A stretch of 64,000 nucleotides of DNA from Geodermatophilus telluris. Lineage in GTDB: Bacteria > Actinomycetota > Actinomycetes > Mycobacteriales > Geodermatophilaceae. The translations under genes and the position numbers were made by a program. Positions 33,538 to 41,641 of the stretch are shown here, piece by piece. Each line of letters opens with the position of its first letter. The stretch's first letter is position 1. The notes beneath the pieces are model-generated. The model ran no database searches. It worked only from the letters and a program-made list of their open reading frames with translations, and had not been told where the DNA came from. Where the stretch lies: NCBI RefSeq assembly GCF_900102745.1, contig NZ_FMZF01000007.1, positions 1 through 64,000 on the forward strand. The letters are read 5' to 3'.

Positions 33538-34887
33538 GTGCGGCGGGAGGCGAGTGTGCTGCACCTCGACCTCGACGCGTTCTTCGCCGCCGTCGAGCAG
33601 CGCGACAAGCCCTCGCTGCGCGGCCGGCCCGTGGTCGTCGGCGGGACCGGCGGGCGCGGCGTCGTCGCCACGGCGTCCTACGAGGCGCGCGCCTACGGCG
33701 CCCGCTCGGCCATGTCGACGGCGGAGGCCCGGCGCCGCTGCCCGCCCGGCACGGCCTTCCTCGGCGGCCGGTTCGGCGCCTACCGGCGGACGTCGGACGT
33801 CGTCATGCAGCTGCTGCGCGAGCTGTCGCCGCTGGTGGAGCCGGTGTCGATCGACGAGGCCTACGTCGACCTGGCGGCCGGCCCCGGCCACGACCTGACC
33901 GTCGACGGCGTCACCGCGCTCGCCCGGCGGCTCAAGGCCGGGATCGCCGCGGCCACCGGCGGGGTGACCGGCTCGGTGGGCATCGGCAGCTCCAAGCTCA
34001 TGGCCAAGATCGCCTCCGACCTGGACAAGCCCGACGGCCTCGTCGTCGTCCCGCCCGGCTCGGAGCTCGACGTGCTGCACCCGCTGCCGGTGACCCGGCT
34101 GGGCGGCGTCGGCCCGGCGACGGCCGAGCGGCTGCACACGGTGGGCGTGCGGACGGTGGCCGACCTCGCCCGCAAGCCGCTGCACGACCTGGTCGCGCTC
34201 GCCGGCCGGGCGCACGGCACCGGGCTGTACCAGCTGGCGCGGGCCGAGGACGACCGCCCGGTGGTCGCCGAGCGGGAGGCCAAGTCGGTGTCGCAGGAGT
34301 CGACCTTCGAGCGCGACCTCACCGACGTGGCCGAGCTCAACCGGCTCATCGACGCGATGGCCGGCCGGGTGGGCGGCCGGCTGCGCGCGTCGTCGCTGTC
34401 GGGCCGGACGGTGACGCTCAAGCTGCGCCGCTACGACTTCACCACGATCACCCGCTCGCAGACCCTGCCCCAGCCCACCGACGACGCCCGGCAGGTGGCC
34501 TCCATCGCCCGGCGGCTGCTCGCCGAGGCCGGCACCGGCGGCGGCCTGCGGCTGCTCGGCGTCGGCGTCTCCGGGCTGTCGCAGTACGCGCAGGGCGACC
34601 TGTTCGCCGCCGACGACGAGGCCGTGCCGGAGCCGGGGGAGACCGCCGTGGCCGAGGCGCCGGCCGAGCCCGAGCCGCCGGCCGACCGGCGGTGGTGGCC
34701 CGGGCAGGACGTCGTCCACGACGAGCTGGGGCCGGGCTGGGTGTGGGGCCGCGGGCTGGGCCGGGTGACGGTGCGGTTCGAGGGCCCGCTGACCCCACCC
34801 GGGCCGGTGCGCACGCTGGCCGCCGACGACCCCGCGCTGCACCCCGGTGACCCGCCGGACTGGCGCCCGGCGACGATGGCACCGTGA
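33538..34887 (+). CDS. dinB: DNA polymerase IV (Y-family translesion polymerase)
   Basis: This 449-residue Y-family polymerase carries out error-prone lesion bypass. Catalytic carboxylates sit in LHLDLDAFFAAVEQ and VSIDEAYVDL. YEARAYGARSAM contacts the incoming nucleotide, and GVGPATAERL is a helix-hairpin-helix in the thumb. The little-finger domain follows (SVSQESTFERDL). QYAQGDLF near residue 360 resembles a clamp-binding motif. The last 80 residues form an extra acidic and Trp-containing tail (RRWWPGQDVVHDELGPGWVWG), as in DinB2-like actinobacterial proteins. GTG 33538 is chosen. Its stop overlaps the methyltransferase start by four bases. Confidence 0.94.
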   Translation: MRREASVLHLDLDAFFAAVEQRDKPSLRGRPVVVGGTGGRGVVATASYEARAYGARSAMSTAEARRRCPPGTAFLGGRFGAYRRTSDVVMQLLRELSPLVEPVSIDEAYVDLAAGPGHDLTVDGVTALARRLKAGIAAATGGVTGSVGIGSSKLMAKIASDLDKPDGLVVVPPGSELDVLHPLPVTRLGGVGPATAERLHTVGVRTVADLARKPLHDLVALAGRAHGTGLYQLARAEDDRPVVAEREAKSVSQESTFERDLTDVAELNRLIDAMAGRVGGRLRASSLSGRTVTLKLRRYDFTTITRSQTLPQPTDDARQVASIARRLLAEAGTGGGLRLLGVGVSGLSQYAQGDLFAADDEAVPEPGETAVAEAPAEPEPPADRRWWPGQDVVHDELGPGWVWGRGLGRVTVRFEGPLTPPGPVRTLAADDPALHPGDPPDWRPATMAP

Positions 34888-35471
34888 GCGAGAACGCCTG
34901 GGTGCGGATGACGCAGGCCGATCCCGGCCACTCGGCCGCCTACGTGCAGCGCTTCCGGGACCTCGCGGCGGGCGGCACGGACATCGTCGGCGAGGCCCGG
35001 CTGGTCGACGCGATGCTCCCGCGCGGGGCGCGGGTCCTCGACGCCGGCTGCGGGCCCGGCCGCGTGGGCGGGTACCTCGCCTCGGTGGGGCACGACGTCG
35101 TCGGGGTCGACGTCGACCCGGTGCTCGTCGCGGCCGCCGAACAGGACCACCCGGGGGCGCGCTGGCTGGTCGGTGACCTCGCCGAACTCGACCTGCCCGA
35201 CCGGTTCGACGTCGTCGTCTGCGCGGGCAACGTGGTGACCTTCCTCAGCACCTCGACCCGCGTCGAGGTGCTGCGCCGCTTCCGCGCCCACCTGGTGGCG
35301 GGTGGGCGGGCGGTGGTCGGCTTCGGCGCCGGCCGCGACTACGCCTTCGACGCCTTCCTCGCCGACGCCGGCACCGCCGGGCTGGAGCCCGACGTGCTGC
35401 TGTCGACCTGGCACCTGCACCCGTTCACCGCGACGTCGGACTTCCTGGTCGCGGTGCTGCGGGCCGGCTGA
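34884..35471 (+). CDS. Class I SAM-dependent methyltransferase
   Basis: The 195-residue Rossmann methyltransferase has motif I VLDAGCGPGRVGGYL, the acidic loop VVGVDVDPVLV, GDLAELDLPDRFDVVVCAGNV (motifs II-III) and GGRAVVGFG. It is a small, lid-less class typical of UbiE-like enzymes. The substrate is unknown. GTG 34884 overlaps the dinB stop (GTGA), so it is coupled to the polymerase. Its end overlaps the convergent small gene at 35425-35661 by 47 bases. Confidence 0.9.
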   Translation: MSENAWVRMTQADPGHSAAYVQRFRDLAAGGTDIVGEARLVDAMLPRGARVLDAGCGPGRVGGYLASVGHDVVGVDVDPVLVAAAEQDHPGARWLVGDLAELDLPDRFDVVVCAGNVVTFLSTSTRVEVLRRFRAHLVAGGRAVVGFGAGRDYAFDAFLADAGTAGLEPDVLLSTWHLHPFTATSDFLVAVLRAG

Positions 35472-35661
35472 CCTCGCGACGACCGTCGGCCCCGACGGCG
35501 AGCGACCGCAGGATCGCGCCGGGGTGCTCGGCGAGCGCCACGGCGGACACCTCCACGGCGCGGCCGGCGCTCCCCTCCAGCAGGAGACGGCGTGGGACGC
35601 GCACCCAGGCGTGCGCGCCCACGTGCTCGGTGGGGCCGGGGTGGGTGTCGGTGGTGTGCAC
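35425..35661 (-). CDS. Small hypothetical protein with strong ribosome-binding site
   Basis: This 78-residue frame starts at GTG 35661 with a perfect AGGAGG six bases upstream, which argues that it is a real gene. The sequence VHTTDTHPGPTEHVGAHAWV, then RVPRRLLLEG and AVALAEHPGAILRSLA, has normal composition. The final 20 residues are basic and Pro-rich. No family is recognised. Its 3' end runs 47 bases into the convergent methyltransferase gene. A pair of 18-bp direct repeats lies upstream. Confidence 0.55.
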   Translation of the reverse strand: MHTTDTHPGPTEHVGAHAWVRVPRRLLLEGSAGRAVEVSAVALAEHPGAILRSLAVGADGRREVSRPAAPRPGSPTSR

Positions 35662-35751
35662 GGCGGACCTCCTCGGTGCCCGCGGCGCCGGTGCGGTGCC
35701 GCGGTGCGCCCGAGCCTCGGCCGCCCGGCTGGGAGGCAGCTGGGTGCGCGG

Positions 35752-35796
35752 TGCCGGTCACCTGTGCGATGCCGGGCACCTGTGCGGTGCCGGTCG
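35752..35796. repeat. 18-bp direct repeats (about 2.5 copies)
   Basis: Units start at 35752, 35770 and 35788 (partial), with core TGCCGG, then CACCTGTGCG. Units 1 and 2 differ at two positions. The array lies between the PucR gene end and the upstream region of the small minus-strand gene, so it could be part of the latter's promoter. Confidence 0.5.
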
Positions 35797-35810
35797 TCCA
35801 CCCGCCCCGC

Positions 35811-36992
35811 TCAGCGCGCGCCGAGGGCCAAGGTCAGCGCCAGCACGGTCTGCGGGTCGTCGAGGCGGTCACCGAAGCGCTCGCGCAGCTGCCCCATCCG
35901 GTAGCGGACCGTCTGCGGGTGCACGTAGAGCTCGGCGGCGACCTGCTCGCGGCGGCCGTGGTGCAGCAGCCACGAGCGCAGCGTCTCCAGCAGCTTCTCG
36001 CGGGGGCCGGGGCCGAGGTCGTCGAGGGGGGCCAGCACCTGGGCGCGCAGGTCGGCCAGCGCCTCGCCGTCGGCCCGCAGCACCAGGTCGGCCAGCCGCA
36101 GCTCGGTGTCCACCGGGACGTCGCCCTCGGGCTCCAGGCCGAGCTGCAGCGCCCGCAGCGCGCGGGAGTACGACGACCGGGCGTCCACCCACGGCCGCGG
36201 CGGGCCGACGACGGCGCCGCGGCCGGTCAACGCCCGCACCAGGGCGGCGCGCGCGAACCCCTCGGCGTCGGGCACCAGCAGCACGGCGCGCTCGGTGGAG
36301 GGCTCCGCGCCGGGCAGGTCCTCCCCGGCCTGCAGCGTCCGGGCGTCGAGCAGCGCCATCGCCTCGCGCGCGCCGGCCTCCGGCAGCAGCACCGCCGTCA
36401 GGGTGCGCGGCGGCGTCCAGTCGGCCAGCTCGGCGGCCGCGTGCAGGTCGTAGGGCGGCGCGCCCGTGACCAGCAGCTCGGTCAGCCGCTCCAGGTGGCG
36501 GCGGCGCACCCGCCCGCTGGCGGCCAGCTGGTCGGCGTGCCCGGAGGCGCTGGCCGCCGACAGCTGGTCGATGTAGGCGAAGACGAGCTCGGCGAAGCGG
36601 GCCAGTGCGCCCGCGGACAGCCCGGCGGCCACCGCCGTCCCGCTCATGTGCCGCCACGCCACCCGTGCGCCCACCCGGTAGGCGGCCAGCAGCGCGTCCA
36701 TCGACCGGCCGGTGCGGGCCTCACCGCGGCCCAGCGCGTACGCGCCCTCGATGGCCGGAGCGATCGGCCGGCTGGCATCGGCGCCGTCGATCGCGGTGGC
36801 CAGCTCCAGGAAACCGGCCAGGGCCAGCTCGACGGCGTTCTCGATGCGCCGGCCCATGGGGCCGCGGAAGGCCTCGGCGTAGCTGGGCACCTCGACGACG
36901 ATGGCGGCGACCGTCCGCTCGGCCACCGACGGCAGCTCGGCCCGCACCACCGCCGCGACGTCGAGCCCGAACGTCTCCTGATCCGTCGGCAC
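35811..36992 (-). CDS. PucR-family transcriptional regulator (CdaR-like, C-terminal HTH)
   Basis: The 393-residue regulator begins at GTG 36992 with GGAGGG upstream. The N-terminal half is a helical sensor region. A GGDEF-like middle portion (about 190-310) and the C-terminal PucR helix-turn-helix (ETLRSWLLHHGRREQ, LYVHPQTVRYRMGQL, about 335-385) follow. It is divergent from the oxidoreductase-desaturase operon across a 104-base gap containing a TGTTC/GAACA inverted repeat. It is therefore the likely regulator of membrane-lipid desaturation here. An effector, perhaps a fatty acyl compound, is inference only. Confidence 0.9.
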   Translation of the reverse strand: MPTDQETFGLDVAAVVRAELPSVAERTVAAIVVEVPSYAEAFRGPMGRRIENAVELALAGFLELATAIDGADASRPIAPAIEGAYALGRGEARTGRSMDALLAAYRVGARVAWRHMSGTAVAAGLSAGALARFAELVFAYIDQLSAASASGHADQLAASGRVRRRHLERLTELLVTGAPPYDLHAAAELADWTPPRTLTAVLLPEAGAREAMALLDARTLQAGEDLPGAEPSTERAVLLVPDAEGFARAALVRALTGRGAVVGPPRPWVDARSSYSRALRALQLGLEPEGDVPVDTELRLADLVLRADGEALADLRAQVLAPLDDLGPGPREKLLETLRSWLLHHGRREQVAAELYVHPQTVRYRMGQLRERFGDRLDDPQTVLALTLALGAR

Positions 36993-37015
36993 CGTGACCC
37001 CTCCGTGACCGCTCT

Positions 37016-37090
37016 TGTTCGCACGGAACAGTATCCGGCGCGACGTTCACGTCCAGAGCACAGGTAGTCGTCCCCTGCGCAGGGAACAGT
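37016..37090. promoter_or_regulatory. Divergent promoter region with TGTTC-N5-GAACA repeat
   Basis: TGTTC (37016-37020) and GAACA (37026-37030) form a symmetric site. The octamer GGAACAGT occurs at 37025-37032 and again at 37083-37090, just before the ribosome-binding site of the oxidoreductase gene. This is the obvious candidate operator for the divergently encoded PucR regulator. Confidence 0.5.
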
Positions 37091-37096
37091 GGAGGT

Positions 37097-38197
37097 ATGA
37101 CCGCGACCGCTCCGCGCCCCACCGCGGCCCGGCCGACCCTGAGGACGCTGCGTGACCGCGCGCTCCGCCTGGCCGAGCTCGTCACCACGCCCCTGCTGCC
37201 GGCCGACTACCTCGACCTGGTGCACCCGCTGCGCCCGGGCGCCGACCTGCGCGGTCGCATCGAGGCCGTCGTCCCGGAGACGCGCGACGCCGCCACGGTC
37301 GTCATCCGCCCGGGTGCCGACTGGCGGCCGCACCGGCCCGGCCAGTACGTGCGCATCGGCATCGACGTCGACGGCGTGCGCATGTGGCGCGCCTACTCGA
37401 TCACCTCCGACCTCGGCCGCACCGACGGCTGCTTCACGGTCACCGTCAAGGCCATCCCCGACGGCAAGGTGAGCAACCACCTGGTGCGCCGCGCGGAGCC
37501 GGGCACGATCGTGCAGCTCGACCAGGCCACCGGGGAGTTCTGCCTGCCCGAGCAGCGGCCGGCCAAGGCGCTGTTCGTCACCGCCGGCTCCGGCATCACG
37601 CCGGTCATGGGCATCCTGCGCAACCACCCGGAGCTCGACGACGTGGTGCTGGTGCACTCCGCGCCCACCGCCGACGACGTCGTCTTCGGCACCGAGCTGC
37701 GCGACCTGGCCGCCGCCGGCCGGATCCGGCTGGTCGAGCAGCACACCGACACCGCCGGGATGCTGGACGCCGCCGCGATCGCCGAGCTGGTGCCCGACCT
37801 GGCCGAGCGCGCCACCTGGGCCTGCGGGCCGCTGGGCATGCTCGAGGCGCTGGAGGAGCACTGGGCGGCCGCCGGCCTGGCCGACCGCCTCCACACCGAG
37901 CGGTTCCGCCCGACGGTGCTGGTCACCGGCGAGGGCGGCACGGTCACGTTCACGAGGAACGGGACGTCGCTCGAGGCCGACGGCGCCACCCCGATCCTCG
38001 ACGCCGCCGAGGAGGCCGGCGTCCTCATGCCCAGCGGCTGCCGCATGGGCATCTGCTACGGCTGCGTGCTCCCGCTGCGCGAGGGCGCCGTCCGCGACCT
38101 GCGCACCGGCGAGGTGACCACCGCCGTCCCCGGCGACGGCGTCCTCGTCCAGACCTGCATCAGCGCCGCCGCCGGCGCCTGCGACATCGACCACTGA
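37097..38197 (+). CDS. Ferredoxin-NADP reductase / 2Fe-2S oxidoreductase, electron donor to desaturase
   Basis: This 366-residue flavodoxin-reductase-type protein has an FAD domain (RPGQYVRIG, RAYSITS), an NAD(P) domain (FVTAGSGITPVMGIL, CGPLGMLEAL) and a C-terminal plant-type 2Fe-2S ferredoxin. The cluster ligands lie in SGCRMGICYGCVLPL plus a later QTCIS. It passes electrons from NADPH through FAD to the desaturase encoded 27 bases downstream. The pair corresponds to Rv3230c and DesA3 of M. tuberculosis. ATG 37097 has GGAGGT upstream. Confidence 0.93.
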   Translation: MTATAPRPTAARPTLRTLRDRALRLAELVTTPLLPADYLDLVHPLRPGADLRGRIEAVVPETRDAATVVIRPGADWRPHRPGQYVRIGIDVDGVRMWRAYSITSDLGRTDGCFTVTVKAIPDGKVSNHLVRRAEPGTIVQLDQATGEFCLPEQRPAKALFVTAGSGITPVMGILRNHPELDDVVLVHSAPTADDVVFGTELRDLAAAGRIRLVEQHTDTAGMLDAAAIAELVPDLAERATWACGPLGMLEALEEHWAAAGLADRLHTERFRPTVLVTGEGGTVTFTRNGTSLEADGATPILDAAEEAGVLMPSGCRMGICYGCVLPLREGAVRDLRTGEVTTAVPGDGVLVQTCISAAAGACDIDH

Positions 38198-38224
38198 CCT
38201 CTCGACCCCGAGGAGACGCACCGC

Positions 38225-39439
38225 ATGACCGCTCTGCAGAAGAAGGACGTCAACCCCATCGAGCACCTCACGCCCGAGGACGTCGAGCTCATCGGCAAGG
38301 AGCTCGACGAGATCCGCCAGGGCGTGATGGACAGCCGCGGCGAGGCCGACGCCCGCTACATCCGCAGGGTCATCGACGTGCACCGCAAGATCGAGCTGGG
38401 CAGCCGCGCCGTCCTGCTGGCCTCGGGCTTCCCGCCGGCCTGGATCGCCGGGACGATCGGCCTGTCGATCGCCAAGATCCTCGAGAACATGGAGATCGGG
38501 CACAACATCCTCCACGGCCAGTGGGACTGGATGCGCGACCCGAAGATCCACTCCACGACGTGGGAGTGGGACATGGCCAGCCCGGCCGAGCAGTGGAAGC
38601 ACTCGCACAACGAGCTGCACCACACCTACACGAACGTGATCGGCAAGGACAACGACCTCGGCTACGGCATCATGCGCGTCGACGAGGACCAGCCGTGGAC
38701 GCCGATGTACCTCGGCCAGCCGCTGTGGAGCTTCATCAACGCCTGCTTCTTCGAGTACGGGATCGCCGCCTACGACCTCGAGCTCGGCGCGGTCATCGCC
38801 AAGAAGCAGACCGGCGACCCGGAGTTCCGCCGGCGGGCGAAGCAGGTGCTGGTCAAGATCGGCCGGCAGGTGCGCAAGGACTACCTCATCCACCCGCTGC
38901 TGTCGGGCCCGAACTTCGTCTCCACGCTGGCCGCCAACTTCGTGGCCAACATCGTCCGCAACCTCTGGTCGAACTCCGTCATCCTCTGCGGGCACTTCCC
39001 CGAGGGCGTGGAGACCTTCGAGAAGAAGTCGATCGACGGCGAGACCCGCGGCGAGTGGTACCTGCGCCAGATGCTCGGCTCGGCCAACATCTCCGGCTCC
39101 AAGGCGATGCACACTCTGACCGGCAACCTGTCGCACCAGATCGAGCACCACCTGTTCCCCGACCTGCCGAGCAACCGGTACGCCGAGATCGCCCCGAAGA
39201 TCCGCGACCTGTTCGAGCGCTACGGCCTGAACTACCACACCGCGCCGCTGCCGCAGCAGGTCGGCTCGGCCTGGCACAAGATCATCCGGCTGTCGCTGCC
39301 GAACGGCTGGCTGGAGAACACCACGGCCCGGAACCTGCCCGTGCAGCTGGCCAAGCTGTGGAAGATGACCACCGGCAAGCCGCGGGTCCGCCGCGCTCTC
39401 CTCCGGGAGCAGGCCGCGATGGCCGCCGCCGCCGCGTAG
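38225..39439 (+). CDS. Membrane fatty-acyl desaturase (DesA3-like)
   Basis: This 404-residue integral-membrane desaturase carries three His boxes for the di-iron centre: HNILH (in GHNILHGQWDW), HSHNELHH and HQIEHH. Hydrophobic stretches near 60-80 and 230-260 anchor it. By homology to DesA3 it introduces a cis double bond into stearoyl-type acyl chains, using electrons from the upstream reductase. It ends at a perfect 18-bp-stem terminator. It should adjust membrane fluidity, probably under the control of the divergent PucR protein. Confidence 0.94.
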   Translation: MTALQKKDVNPIEHLTPEDVELIGKELDEIRQGVMDSRGEADARYIRRVIDVHRKIELGSRAVLLASGFPPAWIAGTIGLSIAKILENMEIGHNILHGQWDWMRDPKIHSTTWEWDMASPAEQWKHSHNELHHTYTNVIGKDNDLGYGIMRVDEDQPWTPMYLGQPLWSFINACFFEYGIAAYDLELGAVIAKKQTGDPEFRRRAKQVLVKIGRQVRKDYLIHPLLSGPNFVSTLAANFVANIVRNLWSNSVILCGHFPEGVETFEKKSIDGETRGEWYLRQMLGSANISGSKAMHTLTGNLSHQIEHHLFPDLPSNRYAEIAPKIRDLFERYGLNYHTAPLPQQVGSAWHKIIRLSLPNGWLENTTARNLPVQLAKLWKMTTGKPRVRRALLREQAAMAAAAA

Positions 39440-39450
39440 AGCTGCCAGAC

Positions 39451-39490
39451 GGAGGGGCCCGGGACGACAGTCGTCGTCCCGGGCCCCTCC
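39451..39490. terminator. Strong bidirectional terminator
   Basis: A perfect 18-bp stem (39451-39468 with 39473-39490) and a four-base loop lie between the convergent desaturase and esterase genes. It is the clearest intrinsic terminator hairpin in the window. Confidence 0.8.
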
Positions 39491-39506
39491 GCGTGTCAGC
39501 GGCCGG

Positions 39507-41417
39507 TCAGGGCCGCAGGGCCGGCTGCTCGAAGTTCAGCGCCAGCAGCACCGACGGGTCCGCGACCGGCACCTCCCAGACGCCGCCCGCGCCGTCGGGG
39601 TCGACGACCTGCCCCCGGCCGAGGAACGCGGCCACCTGCGTCTGGCCCTGGACGCCGGCGACGGGGAACGTCGCCAGGTCCAGCAGGAAGCCGTGCGGGT
39701 TGACGCCGGCCTGCGGGGTGCGGTCGTTGCGGTAGAGGCTGGTCCGCTCCCACAGGTCACCGGCGTCGATGACCGTGTACGACGTCGGGTTGGGCACCGT
39801 CCGGTCGCCGAAGGCCACCTGGAAGACCGCCCGCTCCGGCTCGATGAGCGGGCTGAAGGTCTCCGGGCTGCCCGGGCGGGACAGCCAGGTGGACCGGGCG
39901 AGGAACTCCTGGATCTCCACCGCACCCGGCACCGTGACCGTCACCGGGCCCTCGCCGCGCAGCGGCAGCTGCTCCTGGAAGTGGTTGCGCGTCGGGTCGT
40001 CGCTGTTGAGCAGCCCGGCCGCGGCCAGCGCCTGCTCGGTGAGCGGGCGGAACGCCCCCAGCCGGGCGATCTCGGTGACCGGACCGCCGCCCACGTTGAG
40101 CACCGACCGCGTGATCGTCGGGTCGGCCCCGGTGACCATGGTCCCGTAGATGGCGCCGAAGCTCTGGCCGAAGTAGGTGACGCCCGCGCCCCGGAGGTCC
40201 ACCGACCCGTTGCCGTCGACGTCGCTGCCGCCCAGCGAGCGGACCAGCGTCATGACGTCCGCGGCCGTCTGGCGCAGCGCGTCCCGCGACGACTGGGCCG
40301 CTGCCGCACCGGTCGCCGAGGAGCCCTCGGTGCTCTCGACGGTGCCGTTGACGTCCTGGTCGACGCCGCGACCGTAGGCCGGGAGCGTCGTCGTCGGCCC
40401 GCCGAGCGGGGTGACCTGCCACTGGCTGCCGGGGCCGTAGCCGTGACCGACGACGTTCGTGGCGACGGTGGCGATCCCGCTGCGCGCGTTCACCACCGCG
40501 GCGAGGAAGACGTCCGCCGTGGAGCGGGTGAAGCCGTGGCCGAAGACCGCCGTCGGCCAGCCGCCCGCCGGCGCCTCCCCGGCGGGCAGGACGGCGACGA
40601 ACGGCAGCCGCTCCGCCGCCACGGGCTCCGGGCCGTCGTCGCGGGTCGGGGTCTGCTCGATGGTGACGTCGTCGCGCAGCCACGACGGCGCCTCGAAGGA
40701 GCCGAAGACGACCCGGCCGCCGGTCGCCGCCTGGGGCACGACCACCGGGGTGGTGGTGTCGGCGCCGCTCACCGCGGTGTCCTGGACCAGGGAGACACCG
40801 AGGCCGGCGGCCGGGAAGACGCCGTCCACCTGCAGGCCGGGCGTGATGCCGAGGTCGGCGAAGGCGGCGCCGCTGTCGATCTGCTCCCGCAGGTCGAGCA
40901 GGCCGTCGGGGGCGCTCATGGTGGTGAAGGTGTCCTCGAGCGGCCGGTGACCCGGGCCGTCGGCCACCCGCAACCGGTAGGTGGTGGCCGGCGCCAGCTG
41001 CTCGGCCGGGTGCGCGTAGAGGACCTTCGTCGAGGGGTCCCAGACGACGCGGTCGACGCCGGTGCGCTCCCCGTCGGGGCCCTCGACGGTGATGCCGGCA
41101 GCCGCCTGCGCCGGGTCGACCGGGCGGGTGAACCGGACGGCGATCCGCGGGTCGAGGTCGAAGCCGTCGAGCTGGTTGAGCTGCTGCACCAGACCGCAGG
41201 ACACCGGGGCGCCGCAGTCGCGGGTGGGCAGCGCGACGCGGCGGCCGGTGACCTGGCCGGGGTCGGCGACGGTGAGCGAGTCGGAGGGGAACACCGAGAC
41301 GGGCGTGGGCCGCGGCGGGGCGGCCAGGGCGGGGGGCGCGGCGACCGCGAACGCGGTCGTCAGGGTGAGCGCGCCGACGACCGACGAGGTCGCCCGCTGC
41401 CAGCGTCGTTGCTGCAC
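39507..41417 (-). CDS. Secreted Ig-like plus alpha/beta-hydrolase esterase/lipase
   Basis: The product is 636 residues from GTG 41417. A signal peptide (about 1-33, ending ALAAPP) is followed by an Ig-like domain (about 75-170, IAVRFTRPVDP and TTYRLRVADG). The alpha/beta hydrolase domain has the oxyanion FGHGF (292-296) and nucleophile elbow GQSFG (417-421). Two EF-hand-like calcium loops are visible, DQDVNGTVE (about 353-361) and DVDGNGSVD (399-407). It probably hydrolyses extracellular lipids or polyesters. Upstream open frame is antisense to dnaB. It is transcribed toward the strong terminator at 39451-39490. Confidence 0.88.
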   Translation of the reverse strand: MQQRRWQRATSSVVGALTLTTAFAVAAPPALAAPPRPTPVSVFPSDSLTVADPGQVTGRRVALPTRDCGAPVSCGLVQQLNQLDGFDLDPRIAVRFTRPVDPAQAAAGITVEGPDGERTGVDRVVWDPSTKVLYAHPAEQLAPATTYRLRVADGPGHRPLEDTFTTMSAPDGLLDLREQIDSGAAFADLGITPGLQVDGVFPAAGLGVSLVQDTAVSGADTTTPVVVPQAATGGRVVFGSFEAPSWLRDDVTIEQTPTRDDGPEPVAAERLPFVAVLPAGEAPAGGWPTAVFGHGFTRSTADVFLAAVVNARSGIATVATNVVGHGYGPGSQWQVTPLGGPTTTLPAYGRGVDQDVNGTVESTEGSSATGAAAAQSSRDALRQTAADVMTLVRSLGGSDVDGNGSVDLRGAGVTYFGQSFGAIYGTMVTGADPTITRSVLNVGGGPVTEIARLGAFRPLTEQALAAAGLLNSDDPTRNHFQEQLPLRGEGPVTVTVPGAVEIQEFLARSTWLSRPGSPETFSPLIEPERAVFQVAFGDRTVPNPTSYTVIDAGDLWERTSLYRNDRTPQAGVNPHGFLLDLATFPVAGVQGQTQVAAFLGRGQVVDPDGAGGVWEVPVADPSVLLALNFEQPALRP

Positions 41418-41523
41418 AGGCTTCTCCAAGCTGGGGGGAGGGACACCTCTTCGTAGACGACGGTGGTCCGCATCACAAGGCCGAGGTGTTGCACCGCAGG
41501 TGGGACGCCCGACCGGCTGTCGC

Positions 41524-41537
41524 GCTCCACGTGGAGC
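41524..41537. other. Variant parS-like palindrome
   Basis: GCTCCACGTGGAGC is a perfect palindrome differing from the other copies by one compensated base pair. It is intergenic, between dnaB and the esterase gene, 9.8 kb from copy 3. It may be a weak or decayed ParB site. Confidence 0.45.
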
Positions 41538-41562
41538 ACCGTGGGAGGGATGCCGGACACGG

Positions 41563-41599
41563 CGAGGGGCCCGGGACCGTCGCGGTCCTGGGCCCCTCG
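41563..41599 (-). terminator. Hairpin terminator downstream of dnaB
   Basis: Arms of about 17 bases (41563-41579 and 41583-41599) pair with one mismatch, about 40 bases past the dnaB stop. The arm resembles that of the terminator at 39451. Confidence 0.65.
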
Positions 41600-41641
41600 G
41601 TCGTGGCTCGGTCGGTCGGCCGTGTCTCCGTCGGCCGGATC

